Source of the DNA: Rhodopseudomonas boonkerdii
Lineage (GTDB): Bacteria > Pseudomonadota > Alphaproteobacteria > Rhizobiales > Xanthobacteraceae
Reading direction: 5' to 3'
DNA length: 64,000 nt
Assembly: GCF_021184025.1 (NCBI RefSeq)
Contig: NZ_CP036537.1
Coordinates: forward strand, 3,410,001-3,474,000
Of this stretch, positions 17,437 through 29,173 are shown one piece after another. The translations under genes and the position numbers were made by a program. Under the pieces are notes generated by a model. That model was not told the DNA's origin, did not search any database, and was given only the letters and a program-made list of their open reading frames with translations. The first letter of the stretch is position 1; the number at the start of each line of letters is the position of its first letter.

Positions 17437-18336
17437 TCAGAAGCCGAGTTGCGCTTCCGCGCTTCTCATCGCTTCGTCCTCGACCTGGATGGTGACGTGG
17501 TCGATGCCGAATTCCTTCCGGACGCGGGTCTGCGCTTCCCGCAGCACCTCGCGCCACCGACTGGCGTCCTGGACCACGAGATGGCCGCTCATCGCGTCGG
17601 TACCCGAGGTGATGGTCCAGACGTGCAGATCGTGGACCGCGGTCACGCCGGGGATCGTGCCCAGGGTCGCGGTCATTTTCTCCACGTCCACGTTTGCCGG
17701 CGTCGCCTCCATCAGGATGTTGACCGCCTGCTTGAGAAGGATCCAGGTGCGCGGCACGATGAAGAGACCGATACCGGCGCCGATCAGCGGGTCCGCCAAC
17801 TGCCAGCCAGTGAACATGATGATGAGGGACGCCGCGATCACACCGACGGAGCCCAGCATGTCGCCGAGAACCTCGAAGTACGCGCCCTTCACGTTGAGGC
17901 TTTCCTTCGATCCGTCCATCAGCAGCCACATGCTGACGAGATTCACGGCAAGGCCGATGAGCGCGACGATCAGCATCGGTCCGCTGAGGATTTCCGGCGG
18001 AGCCAAGAAGCGCTGATAGGCCTCGTAGATGATGTAGATCGTCAGCAGCAGCAGGATGACGGCGTTGGTGAGCGCCGACAGTACCTCCATGCGGAGAAAG
18101 CCGTAGGTCCTCTGCGGCGTCGCGGGTCGCGCGGCGAACCTGATCGCCAGAAGCGCGAGGCCGAGCCCCACGACGTCGGTCGCCATATGCGCTGCGTCCG
18201 CGAGCAGCGCGAGACTGCCGGTGATCAGGCCGCCGACGATCTCGGCCACCATGTACGTGGCCGTCATCGCCAGCGCGATCGCGAGCCTCGTCGAATGTTT
18301 CGCCGCCGCCGTACCGTGTGAACCGCCACCGTGCAT
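17437..18336 (-). CDS. czcD: Cation diffusion facilitator (CzcD-type)
   Basis: 299 residues with six membrane helices and a C-terminal cytoplasmic metal-binding domain. Helix 2 carries HMATD and helix 5 EVLGD, the H-x3-D and E-x3-D pattern of CzcD rather than the H-x3-D in both helices common in other zinc transporters. A Gly/His-rich N-terminus precedes helix 1. It exports Zn, Co or Cd from the cytoplasm by proton antiport. Confidence 0.93.
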   Translation of the reverse strand: MHGGGSHGTAAAKHSTRLAIALAMTATYMVAEIVGGLITGSLALLADAAHMATDVVGLGLALLAIRFAARPATPQRTYGFLRMEVLSALTNAVILLLLTIYIIYEAYQRFLAPPEILSGPMLIVALIGLAVNLVSMWLLMDGSKESLNVKGAYFEVLGDMLGSVGVIAASLIIMFTGWQLADPLIGAGIGLFIVPRTWILLKQAVNILMEATPANVDVEKMTATLGTIPGVTAVHDLHVWTITSGTDAMSGHLVVQDASRWREVLREAQTRVRKEFGIDHVTIQVEDEAMRSAEAQLGF

Positions 18337-18337
18337 T

Positions 18338-19177
18338 TCAGATTTCCTTTGCTTTCTGCGCGTTCAACGAAGCGCGCAACTTCTCTTCGAGTTCGTCCAG
18401 CAGGAACAGGCTGACGTCGTCCACGGAGCCGTGGCCTTTGGCGAAGGGCTGCTCCAGCAGCCTGATGAGGTAGAGGACGTAGACGAACATGTAGGCCATG
18501 AAGCCGAACAGGATCGCGGACGCCGGATCTCCCTCCGTCTTCAAGAGCATCAGCAGGATGATGATCGACGAGACCAGCGTCTGGACCAGCACCCGCACCG
18601 AGGGCACGAACTCGACCCGCTGGATCGTGTAGATCCGGAGCAGAGAGCCCCGGAGCCGGTCCTGCGAATTGCGGAGCCTGACGACGAAGTTCGAGGCCAT
18701 TCCGAGACCTTCGAGCCGTCCGAGGATGGGCGTCAGCTTCGCAAGTTCGTCCAGCGCCGGCGTGATCTCCTTGTGATCCTTCGCATGACCGAGACCTGCC
18801 CTCAGCTTCTGCAGCAGCGCGACCATGATCTGCCGCGGCTTCGCGAGGTCGAACGTCGTCTCCTCCTCCGAGAAGACTTCGAGGTCGCCGTCGATCGCCT
18901 CGATCTCGGTCCGGATGGCCGCCGGGATGCGCTCGGCTTCCTTGTAGTCGGCCAGAATACTGGACAGCATGAAGCCGATGATGAAGATCGCACCGGCGAT
19001 GCCGCTGGTGACCAATCGATTGAGGTCGAGCAGCTCGAAGCCCGAATAGTGGATCGCAAGCTTGATGGCGCTCAGGATGAGCACGACCGACGCCACGATG
19101 AAGAACAACCTGAACTTCTTGCGGTAGCTGATGTTCGCGCCGCCGAAATGCAGGTGGCCGATAAGCGAGTGTTCCAT
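18338..19177 (-). CDS. Membrane protein of unknown function
   Basis: About 279 residues: two hydrophobic segments near residues 25-75, a soluble charged middle, two more segments near 195-245, and a Glu/Lys-rich tail. It is one base from czcD and its start overlaps the upstream stop (TGATG; AGGAG precedes). Not a known transporter to me. Membership in the efflux operon suggests a link to envelope or metal handling. Confidence 0.6.
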   Translation of the reverse strand: MEHSLIGHLHFGGANISYRKKFRLFFIVASVVLILSAIKLAIHYSGFELLDLNRLVTSGIAGAIFIIGFMLSSILADYKEAERIPAAIRTEIEAIDGDLEVFSEEETTFDLAKPRQIMVALLQKLRAGLGHAKDHKEITPALDELAKLTPILGRLEGLGMASNFVVRLRNSQDRLRGSLLRIYTIQRVEFVPSVRVLVQTLVSSIIILLMLLKTEGDPASAILFGFMAYMFVYVLYLIRLLEQPFAKGHGSVDDVSLFLLDELEEKLRASLNAQKAKEI

Positions 19178-19650
19178 CATCTTCTCCTGCACTCGATCAC
19201 CGGCGAGAACCCGTTGCGCGCCCACGAATAGGTCTCGGTCGTCCAGCCTTTGCGGACGGCGAGGCATACGCGGCCGCCGTCGTTACTGAGGGTCGTCTCG
19301 TCCGCATATGACTGGAAGACGGGCGACCAGCCGCGTCCGCTCCGGACGAACACTTCATGAAGGCACCCGCCCGAGCGGCAGACGGCCGCCCGGTTCGTGC
19401 AGGTGAGCTTGTCGTAGTGAAACGACATGAACTGCCGGCCGTCTCCTTCGATCGAGACCGAGAACAGGTGCTGCGCCGACGGCTGATTGCCGCAACTCGC
19501 GGCCCGGCTCCGGACGATCTTGCGAAGCTCCTGCGGCAGATTGTCGATGTGATATGGAGCGCGCGGCGGTTCGTCGGCGAAACCGGCACGCGCCGCGGCG
19601 CCGTCCGAAGTCAGCAGGATCGTCAGCAGAAAGAGTGCAATCGCGCGCAT
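19177..19650 (-). CDS. Exported Cys-containing hypothetical protein
   Basis: About 157 residues: signal peptide (cleavage near GAAARA) and a soluble part with six Cys, probably disulfide-bonded in the periplasm. Between opgC (5 bases) and the membrane protein (overlap). Family not recognised. Confidence 0.6.
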   Translation of the reverse strand: MRAIALFLLTILLTSDGAAARAGFADEPPRAPYHIDNLPQELRKIVRSRAASCGNQPSAQHLFSVSIEGDGRQFMSFHYDKLTCTNRAAVCRSGGCLHEVFVRSGRGWSPVFQSYADETTLSNDGGRVCLAVRKGWTTETYSWARNGFSPVIECRRR

Positions 19651-19655
19651 CCGTC

Positions 19656-20795
19656 TCACCCCGTCTTCGCCGGCTTGGCCTTGCCGGCCTTGGCCCATTT
19701 CCGGAAATAGGCGACGCCGATCATCGCGGCGATGCCGGCGATGCTGACGAGCAACTGGAACCAGAACGCCTCGGAGACGAGGTCGATGGCGAAATACGCC
19801 ACGAACGCCAGGAACACGCCGGCGCAGAACACTTCGAGCGACTGCTGGCCGCACACGATGATGGGACGCCAGACCGGCCACTTCAGCGCGGGCGCGTCAC
19901 GGGAAATCAGGCGCGAGACGACGATCGCCAGCGCCAGGAAGTGGATGATGCGGTACGGCGCAAGGTTGGTCTTGTCGTTCGGAATGAAGAACGACCGCAC
20001 GGCCTCCGGGAGCATCGCCTCGTTGCCAGTGTGCGCCACCACCGTGACGACCGCGGAAAGGACGAGCATGGCGATGCAGATCGGCATGACGATGGGGGAC
20101 CGCAATGCCGTGTGCAGCTTCGTCCGGTCGGTGACCGCGGTCCACGCGCCGATCACGAACAGGAGCTGCCAAGCGAACGGGTTGAAGTACCACGTGCCGG
20201 ACGGATACCCCGACAGATTCCAGCCCATCTGACGCGCGACGACGTAGAGAACGAGCGATGCCCCCAGCGTGATATTCGGTGCCTTCGTTAGCAGCCAGAG
20301 CACCGGCGGAAACGGCGCCATCAGGACGATGTAGAGCGGCAGGACGTCGAGATTGAGCGGGCGATATTCGAGCAGCAGACCATGCTTGATGAATTCGACG
20401 GGTTCCGCGATGAGGAGGCGTATGTTGAATTCGTCGAGAAGGTGCGCGTGTCCGTAGCGTTGAGCCACGTAGCCGATGGCCACCACGTAGAATACGAACA
20501 GCAGGATGTAGGCCACGTAGATCTGCCAGACCCGACCAAGGACGCCGACGGAGGCCTTGAAGAAGCCGGCCGTCCGCATCATGCGTCCGTAGACGAACGC
20601 CACGGTGAGGCCCGACACGAACACGAACAGCTCGGCCGCGTCGCTGAAACCGTAGTTCCGCGCGGTGATCCAGGCCACCAGGTTGTTGGGCACGTGATCA
20701 AGGAAGATCGCCCAATTGGCGAGTCCTCGGAAGAGATCGAGTCTCAGATCCCTCCCCGAACCCTTGTCGTTCGTTGCTTGGGTCATCTTTTCCAT
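19656..20795 (-). CDS. opgC: OpgC-like membrane protein
   Basis: 379 residues with about ten membrane helices. The N-terminus (LRLDLFRGLANWAIFLDHVP) and FVFVSGLTVAFVYGR are diagnostic for OpgC, which adds succinyl groups to osmoregulated periplasmic glucans. It sits inside a metal-efflux operon; anionic glucans could buffer metal in the periplasm, which is my inference. No opgG/H genes are nearby. Confidence 0.88.
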   Translation of the reverse strand: MEKMTQATNDKGSGRDLRLDLFRGLANWAIFLDHVPNNLVAWITARNYGFSDAAELFVFVSGLTVAFVYGRMMRTAGFFKASVGVLGRVWQIYVAYILLFVFYVVAIGYVAQRYGHAHLLDEFNIRLLIAEPVEFIKHGLLLEYRPLNLDVLPLYIVLMAPFPPVLWLLTKAPNITLGASLVLYVVARQMGWNLSGYPSGTWYFNPFAWQLLFVIGAWTAVTDRTKLHTALRSPIVMPICIAMLVLSAVVTVVAHTGNEAMLPEAVRSFFIPNDKTNLAPYRIIHFLALAIVVSRLISRDAPALKWPVWRPIIVCGQQSLEVFCAGVFLAFVAYFAIDLVSEAFWFQLLVSIAGIAAMIGVAYFRKWAKAGKAKPAKTG

Positions 20796-20847
20796 TCAGG
20801 AGCGCCGCACATGGCGGCGCTCCGATCAGCGAGACGGACGTATCCGG

Positions 20848-21215
20848 TCAGTTCTTGAACTTGGCCTGGCCGGACTTGCCGGCCGCGGTCTTGAGGGTGA
20901 CGGCGACGGACGCGCCCTTGGCGATCTCGCCCTTGGCCTCGGCCTTGAGCGCATTGCCCGAGGCGACGAGCGGGATGGTCTCGCGGTCGCTTCCGGAAGT
21001 CAGCATGACCGATCCGGAGAAGCCGCTCGCCGAGACCGGCTTCTTGGACTCGTCGAACACGTTGAACGTCAGCGTCTTGCCGGAAGCGATCATTTCGACT
21101 TCCACGCCTGCGACGTCCTCCATCTGGCCGCCGTTCGGCCCCTTCTCGTGGGCGTGCTGGGCCATCGCCGGCGTGGCGAGCAGCAGCGCGGATGCGACGA
21201 GCAGGATCTTCTTCA

Positions 21216-21216
<1 letters not shown>
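20848..21216 (-). CDS. Small exported protein coupled to CzcA
   Basis: 122 residues: signal peptide (cleavage after AMAQ), then HAHEKGPNGGQ, which I recall from small periplasmic proteins beside RND metal pumps, and an immunoglobulin-like beta-rich remainder. Its start overlaps the czcA stop by one base. Probably a periplasmic accessory factor of the pump. Confidence 0.7.
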
Positions 21217-24518
<3,302 letters not shown>

Positions 24519-25523
24519 TTAGTGCTCATGGGACGCCGATCCCTTTCCGAGCTCTGCCTTCACGATGAAGCTGTTCTTCGCGGCATACTTGTCGCCCTCG
24601 AGCAGTCCGAAGAGGATCTCGACGTTCTCCGGATCGTGCGCCCCGGTGTCGACGTCGCGCGCCTCGAACTTGTCGCCGTTGCGGACGAAAACGACCTTGC
24701 GGTTCTCAACGGTCTGGATTGCCGATGCCCGAACCGCGAGCGGCACTTTCTTTGCCGCCAGGATCAAGCGTGCCGACACGAAGAGCCCGGTCCGCAGGCG
24801 CATGTCCGGGTTCGGAACGACCGCGCGCGCCAGCGCGCTCTGGGTGTCGCTGCTGCCCACGGGAGAGATGTAGGACAGCTCCGCCTCGACCGGCGCTCCG
24901 CCGTCGCCGACGTCGATCAAGATCTTGTCGCCGATCCGGACACGCGGCAGATTCCGGCGATAGACAGACAGGTCGACCCAGACCGTCGAGATGTCAGCGA
25001 CGGTGAAGGCAGGCTTCTGCTCGGAGGCATACTCGCCGAGCGAAATCTGCCGATCGATCACGGTGCCCGAGATGGGCGCGCGGATCTCGTAGACGGTCAG
25101 GCTCTGGTTGCTCTCGATCTTCGCGAGGAGTTCGCCCTTCTCCACGTTGTCGCCGATGCGCTTCTTGATCTCGCGGACGATGCCCGGAAAGCGTGGCGTC
25201 ACCTGCACCAGAGATTCCTGGTTGGGCTGAAGAATGCCGTTCAACAACAGCGAGTCACGCAACGTCTCCGGCCCGACTGCAAGGATCTCAATGTTGGAAG
25301 ATGCGACGCGGGCGTCGTTCATTTCCACGGCGCCCTCCTCGCCATGGCCCTTCTCCTCCTCGCCGGCGCCGCCCTTCTTCTCGCCCTTGGACTTCTCACC
25401 CTTGGCGTTCTTCGAAGCCGCAGCGGTCTGCGCGTCGTTCTTACTTGGTGCGTAGGCGTAGACGCCGGCGCCGAGAGCGAAGACCGCGACAGCTCCCACC
25501 AGCAACATGATCGGCTTGTTCAT
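24519..25523 (-). CDS. czcB: CzcB membrane fusion protein
   Basis: 334 residues: N-terminal membrane anchor, a Lys/Glu/His-rich spacer (KKGGAGEEEKGHGEEG), a barrel-sandwich domain (RAPISGTVIDRQISLGEYAS) and beta-barrel domain. Periplasmic adaptor joining CzcA and CzcC. Its ATG overlaps the czcC stop by 4 bases. The His-tail SASHEH may bind metal. Confidence 0.94.
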   Translation of the reverse strand: MNKPIMLLVGAVAVFALGAGVYAYAPSKNDAQTAAASKNAKGEKSKGEKKGGAGEEEKGHGEEGAVEMNDARVASSNIEILAVGPETLRDSLLLNGILQPNQESLVQVTPRFPGIVREIKKRIGDNVEKGELLAKIESNQSLTVYEIRAPISGTVIDRQISLGEYASEQKPAFTVADISTVWVDLSVYRRNLPRVRIGDKILIDVGDGGAPVEAELSYISPVGSSDTQSALARAVVPNPDMRLRTGLFVSARLILAAKKVPLAVRASAIQTVENRKVVFVRNGDKFEARDVDTGAHDPENVEILFGLLEGDKYAAKNSFIVKAELGKGSASHEH

Positions 25524-26788
25524 CGTACGCTCCCCCGAGCCAATGCGAATGGATTGCCGACGAGCCCCTCGATGGTGGCGACGGCGACATGGAAATTTTG
25601 TTGGGCTTCCTGCTCGCGCAGGCGCGCCTGCGCGACGCTGGCTTGTGCATCCAGCACTTCGAGCAGCGTGTAGCGTCCCTGCCCGTAGCCTTCGAAAATC
25701 GCGTCGGCCGCGTCCTTCGACTTCGGAATTGCGCTTTCGCGCAGGATCGCGAGTTCGCGCAGCGAACCGGTCAGGGAGTCGTAGGCACGGCCCGCGATCA
25801 CGACCAACGTGTTGCGGTTGCCCTGACGCTCGGCGGCGGTCTTGGCGAGGCTTTCCTGAGCGGAGAGGATGTTTCCCTGATTCTGATCGAACACCGGGAT
25901 CGGCACCGACACCGACAGACGGACCGCGCTGTCCCCGGTCTCGTTGTAACGGCGCCAACCGGCGGCGACGGTGACGTCCGGATACGGCTTGAGACGTGCC
26001 AGCAGCAGTTCTGCGTTCCGCTGAGCGTAGATCGCCTTCCAGCGGACGAGTTGCGGATTGGCCTCGATCGCTGCCACCACCGACTGGAAGCTCGGCGGCT
26101 TGCCGACCGCATCGAGGCGTCCGGAGACCGAACTGAACTTCGGCGCGGTGTCGCCCATCAGGATCGCGAGCTCTCGACGTGCCGTGGCGAGAGACGCCTT
26201 GGTACGTTCGAGGTCGGCCTTGACAAGTGCCGATGCCACTTCGGCCCGGCCCGTCTCCGCGATCGAGGAGGCGCCCGCTTCGACGCGCCGCTGCAGCAGC
26301 GGCGTGAGTTTGTTGATCGCCTCTACTTGCTCTTCGAGGATGTGAATGCGACGCTGTAGACCGAGGACGCTGACGAAGGCGATCGCCGTCTCCGAAAGCA
26401 CTTCCAGACGTACGGCCTGGCGGCCGATCCCGGCGGCATCCAGACCGGCCTGACCGGCGGAAATTCGTGCGTCGCGCTTGCCCCAGAGTTCGAACATCTG
26501 GCTGACCTGCAGCGTGGACTGTGCCGAGCGCGTTCCGCGGTAGGCTCCGGATCCGAACGAATCGTCCTGTTCGTAGGAGACGTCCGGATTGATCAGCGCG
26601 CCAGCCTGGATGCGCTGGCCTCGGGCGATGCCGACGTCACGCTCTGCTGCGGTCAGACGTGGACTGGCGGCGAGCGCGCGCTGCAGCGCCGCCCCCATGG
26701 TGAGGGTTTGCGAATGGGCTATCCCCGTCGGCAAAGCGACGAGCAGCACAATCGCGCACGCGACACGCGTGGCGTATTTCGAGAACAT
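25520..26788 (-). CDS. czcC: CzcC outer-membrane efflux channel
   Basis: 422 residues: signal peptide (cleavage after AHS), then two outer-membrane efflux (TolC-like) repeats. First gene of czcCBA, 4-base overlap with czcB. Outer-membrane exit duct of the RND pump. Confidence 0.93.
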   Translation of the reverse strand: MFSKYATRVACAIVLLVALPTGIAHSQTLTMGAALQRALAASPRLTAAERDVGIARGQRIQAGALINPDVSYEQDDSFGSGAYRGTRSAQSTLQVSQMFELWGKRDARISAGQAGLDAAGIGRQAVRLEVLSETAIAFVSVLGLQRRIHILEEQVEAINKLTPLLQRRVEAGASSIAETGRAEVASALVKADLERTKASLATARRELAILMGDTAPKFSSVSGRLDAVGKPPSFQSVVAAIEANPQLVRWKAIYAQRNAELLLARLKPYPDVTVAAGWRRYNETGDSAVRLSVSVPIPVFDQNQGNILSAQESLAKTAAERQGNRNTLVVIAGRAYDSLTGSLRELAILRESAIPKSKDAADAIFEGYGQGRYTLLEVLDAQASVAQARLREQEAQQNFHVAVATIEGLVGNPFALARGSVR

Positions 26789-26842
26789 GATGAAAGCCTG
26801 ACGAACGACGGATTCTGGGCGCGATGCGCCCGGCGACTACGT

Positions 26843-27268
26843 TCAGGTCAGGGATTTGGGGGGCGGAGGATCGATTCCGCGCGGCAGGCTACGGCGCTCC
26901 AAGTCGTGCATGACCGCAGGACGGGTGGCGAGCTCGACCGACGACGCGATGACGACCGGCGCCGGCATGGAGACAGAGAAGCAGCCATGGCAATGATGAT
27001 CGGCCAGGACGCCCTTGTCTGAAGGACCGGGATCCTGATCGGCAAGCGAGACGATGGACGCCCCGCCCGCGTTGGTCACATCCAGTTCGAACAGCCCGTG
27101 CATCGCACCGGCGAAGAGATACGACGCCAGCACGACCATGACCAAGGCCTTGCGCGAGAAGCGCAGCGGACCGCGGCGGAAGATGCGGGCGAGAAAGGTC
27201 ACGAACGTTGTCTCTTTCGAACTATGCGAGGGAAGTACCACGGATCGTCGATTCCTGTCGATCCGCAA
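26843..27268 (-). CDS. Small membrane-anchored protein upstream of czcC
   Basis: Up to 141 residues (a start at a GTG near 27202 is equally possible). One hydrophobic segment (LVMVVLASYLFAGAMHGLFEL), a HHCHGC motif, and a tail GIDPPPPK. It resembles the DUF2946-like protein at 31766-32095 in layout. The CxxC with His may bind metal, so it may sense or chaperone metal for the pump. Function inferred. Confidence 0.55.
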   Translation of the reverse strand: MRIDRNRRSVVLPSHSSKETTFVTFLARIFRRGPLRFSRKALVMVVLASYLFAGAMHGLFELDVTNAGGASIVSLADQDPGPSDKGVLADHHCHGCFSVSMPAPVVIASSVELATRPAVMHDLERRSLPRGIDPPPPKSLT

Positions 27269-27334
27269 TAGTATAACAATTTCAATTATACGCAGGTATG
27301 TACGGACTATATGTAGGTATCTACCCGCCCGTTG

Positions 27335-27856
27335 TTACTCCACGATGACTTCGCCACGGATTTCCTTTTCCGCATGTCCCGGAACGAGGCAGGCAAACTC
27401 GAACTTGCCGGTATTTATGAACTGCCACTGTAGTTCCACAGTGGAACTCGGCTTCATCACCCGGCCGTTGACCTCATGCCGTTCGAGATCCGGCGAAATC
27501 CGCATCGTCTCCGCATGCCCGAGATTCTCCGTCGTCGTTCCCAGAACGAATTCGTGCTTCACGGCGGTATCGTTGCGGATGGAGAACTTCACGACCTGCC
27601 CCTGCTTGAACTTCAGTTGTCCCGGCGTGATTTCCAGCTTCCCGTCCTTCTCCGAGTAGACCACCGCGACCGGCGTCGACTTCCACTTGCCCTTCACCGG
27701 CTGGCCGGCAGCATAGTTGTAGTGGGCATCGACGGCGGGCCCGCGCGGGGTGGCGGCGGAGAACGTCGTTCCAGCGATCATGGCGGCGGCAACGATAGGG
27801 ATGCGTAGCAAGATTTGGACTCCCGAGTGATGATTGACCAGACAACCGCGCGTCAT
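27335..27856 (-). CDS. Periplasmic cupredoxin-like protein (copy 2)
   Basis: 173 residues. Hydrophobic signal region, then a cupredoxin domain with KHEFVLG and FACLVPGHAEKEIRG; His, Cys and His ligands present, axial Met absent. Paralogue of 3058-3549. The ATG at 27856 overlaps the stop of the upstream acyltransferase by 4 bases. Confidence 0.82.
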   Translation of the reverse strand: MTRGCLVNHHSGVQILLRIPIVAAAMIAGTTFSAATPRGPAVDAHYNYAAGQPVKGKWKSTPVAVVYSEKDGKLEITPGQLKFKQGQVVKFSIRNDTAVKHEFVLGTTTENLGHAETMRISPDLERHEVNGRVMKPSSTVELQWQFINTGKFEFACLVPGHAEKEIRGEVIVE

Positions 27857-28905
27857 ACGGCCCTCCCCGACCTGTAGTTCAATGCGGGCCGTTCGACGAC
27901 CGACCACGAAAAAATCGCCAAAGGCAGCACGCCGACGAACGACAGAAGCGCGAATACCGGCAGCGAAATGCCGGGTACCAGCGTCAGCAGCGCCTGCTGC
28001 ACGGGCCATCCGTAGATGTAGGTGCCGTACGAGATGTCGTTGCGTTGGGTCCATCGCGTGGCGGTTCCGAAGTCCGCCGCTCCCGCGACGACGGCGACAT
28101 GCGCCGTGGCGATGATGCAGGTCACTGGCGAAAGCGACGTCCCCGCGAATGCGACGGCGGCGGTCAAGGAGATCGGCATCAGCCACGGCGTCACCGGTAG
28201 AAGATCGCGCCCACGATGCGCGAGGACGCCGAGCAGGAAGCAGAGCCCGTAGCGGCTCAGGTGATAGGGCCAGAGCGTGCCTTCAACTGAATGCAAGCCT
28301 GGCTGCATGGCCACGATACCCCCGGCGGTCACGACAAGTGACAACATCAGAAACGGCACGGACCTTCGCAGTCCGATTGCTTGAGCGACGCCGAGACCGG
28401 CATAGGCCGCCATCTCGTACTTCAGGGTCCACAAAGGCTCGTTGACTGCGAATGCGTACGGCAGATCGTCGAACAGGCCCGGTGGCGCCGGCGCCTGCTG
28501 GAAACGCGCCAGCACCGTCACCGGATAGGTCCACGTCTTGATGTCCACGAAATAGCCCGTCAGCGTCGCCGCCGTCAGCAGCGGTCCGGCGATAATCGCG
28601 AAAACCAGCCCGTAAACGAACAGCGCCGGTACGATGCGTAGCAACCGTGCGACCGCGAACTGTCGAAGGTCGGGATTTCGATCGAGCGATCGCGAGGCCA
28701 GCAGACCTGAAAGTACGAAGAACAGGTTTACGGCGTGCTGACCGAGGGTGAACGGCGTCGCGGAGGACAGCGGCTCCGGCGTGCCGGGACCGTACCTCAG
28801 GATGAAGAGATGCGAGACGATCACCGACGCCGCTGCGGCAAGCCGGACGAGATTGAACGAATTCCGGTCCGACTGCAGCCTTTCGGAGAGAACCGCGCCG
28901 AACAT
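27853..28905 (-). CDS. Acyltransferase 3 family membrane protein (copy 2)
   Basis: 350 residues; paralogue of 15-1079 with the same RNSFNLVRLAA start and DISYGTYIYGWP motif. About ten membrane segments. Translationally coupled to the cupredoxin downstream, which is an unusual pairing. Substrate unknown. Confidence 0.85.
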   Translation of the reverse strand: MFGAVLSERLQSDRNSFNLVRLAAAASVIVSHLFILRYGPGTPEPLSSATPFTLGQHAVNLFFVLSGLLASRSLDRNPDLRQFAVARLLRIVPALFVYGLVFAIIAGPLLTAATLTGYFVDIKTWTYPVTVLARFQQAPAPPGLFDDLPYAFAVNEPLWTLKYEMAAYAGLGVAQAIGLRRSVPFLMLSLVVTAGGIVAMQPGLHSVEGTLWPYHLSRYGLCFLLGVLAHRGRDLLPVTPWLMPISLTAAVAFAGTSLSPVTCIIATAHVAVVAGAADFGTATRWTQRNDISYGTYIYGWPVQQALLTLVPGISLPVFALLSFVGVLPLAIFSWSVVERPALNYRSGRAV

Positions 28906-29056
28906 CGGATTTCAGATCTCCAGGCCGAGGGGACATTTGGATGCGCCCTCCAAGCGGGGGTGTTCGCCGGAGAGCGCCTCCGCCCGGCGTGCAGGACACG
29001 ACGGACATTCCAGCCGAAGTCACCACAACTACGGTAGGAATTGTGAAAGGAGCAAA

Positions 29057-29084
29057 CGCCTCCGGCCGGGCATGGCCGGAGGCG
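29057..29084 (-). terminator. Intrinsic terminator of the porin gene
   Basis: Eleven-bp perfect stem (CGCCTCCGGCC arms) followed on the minus strand by TTTGCTCCTTT, about 90 bases past the porin stop. Confidence 0.75.
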
Positions 29085-29173
29085 CCTTGGAGGTTCACGA
29101 AGCCTTGACGAGGGGCCCAGCGAACATCTTGCCCGCGAGGAAGGGACTCCAATGCGGGGAAGAATTTCGAAGA

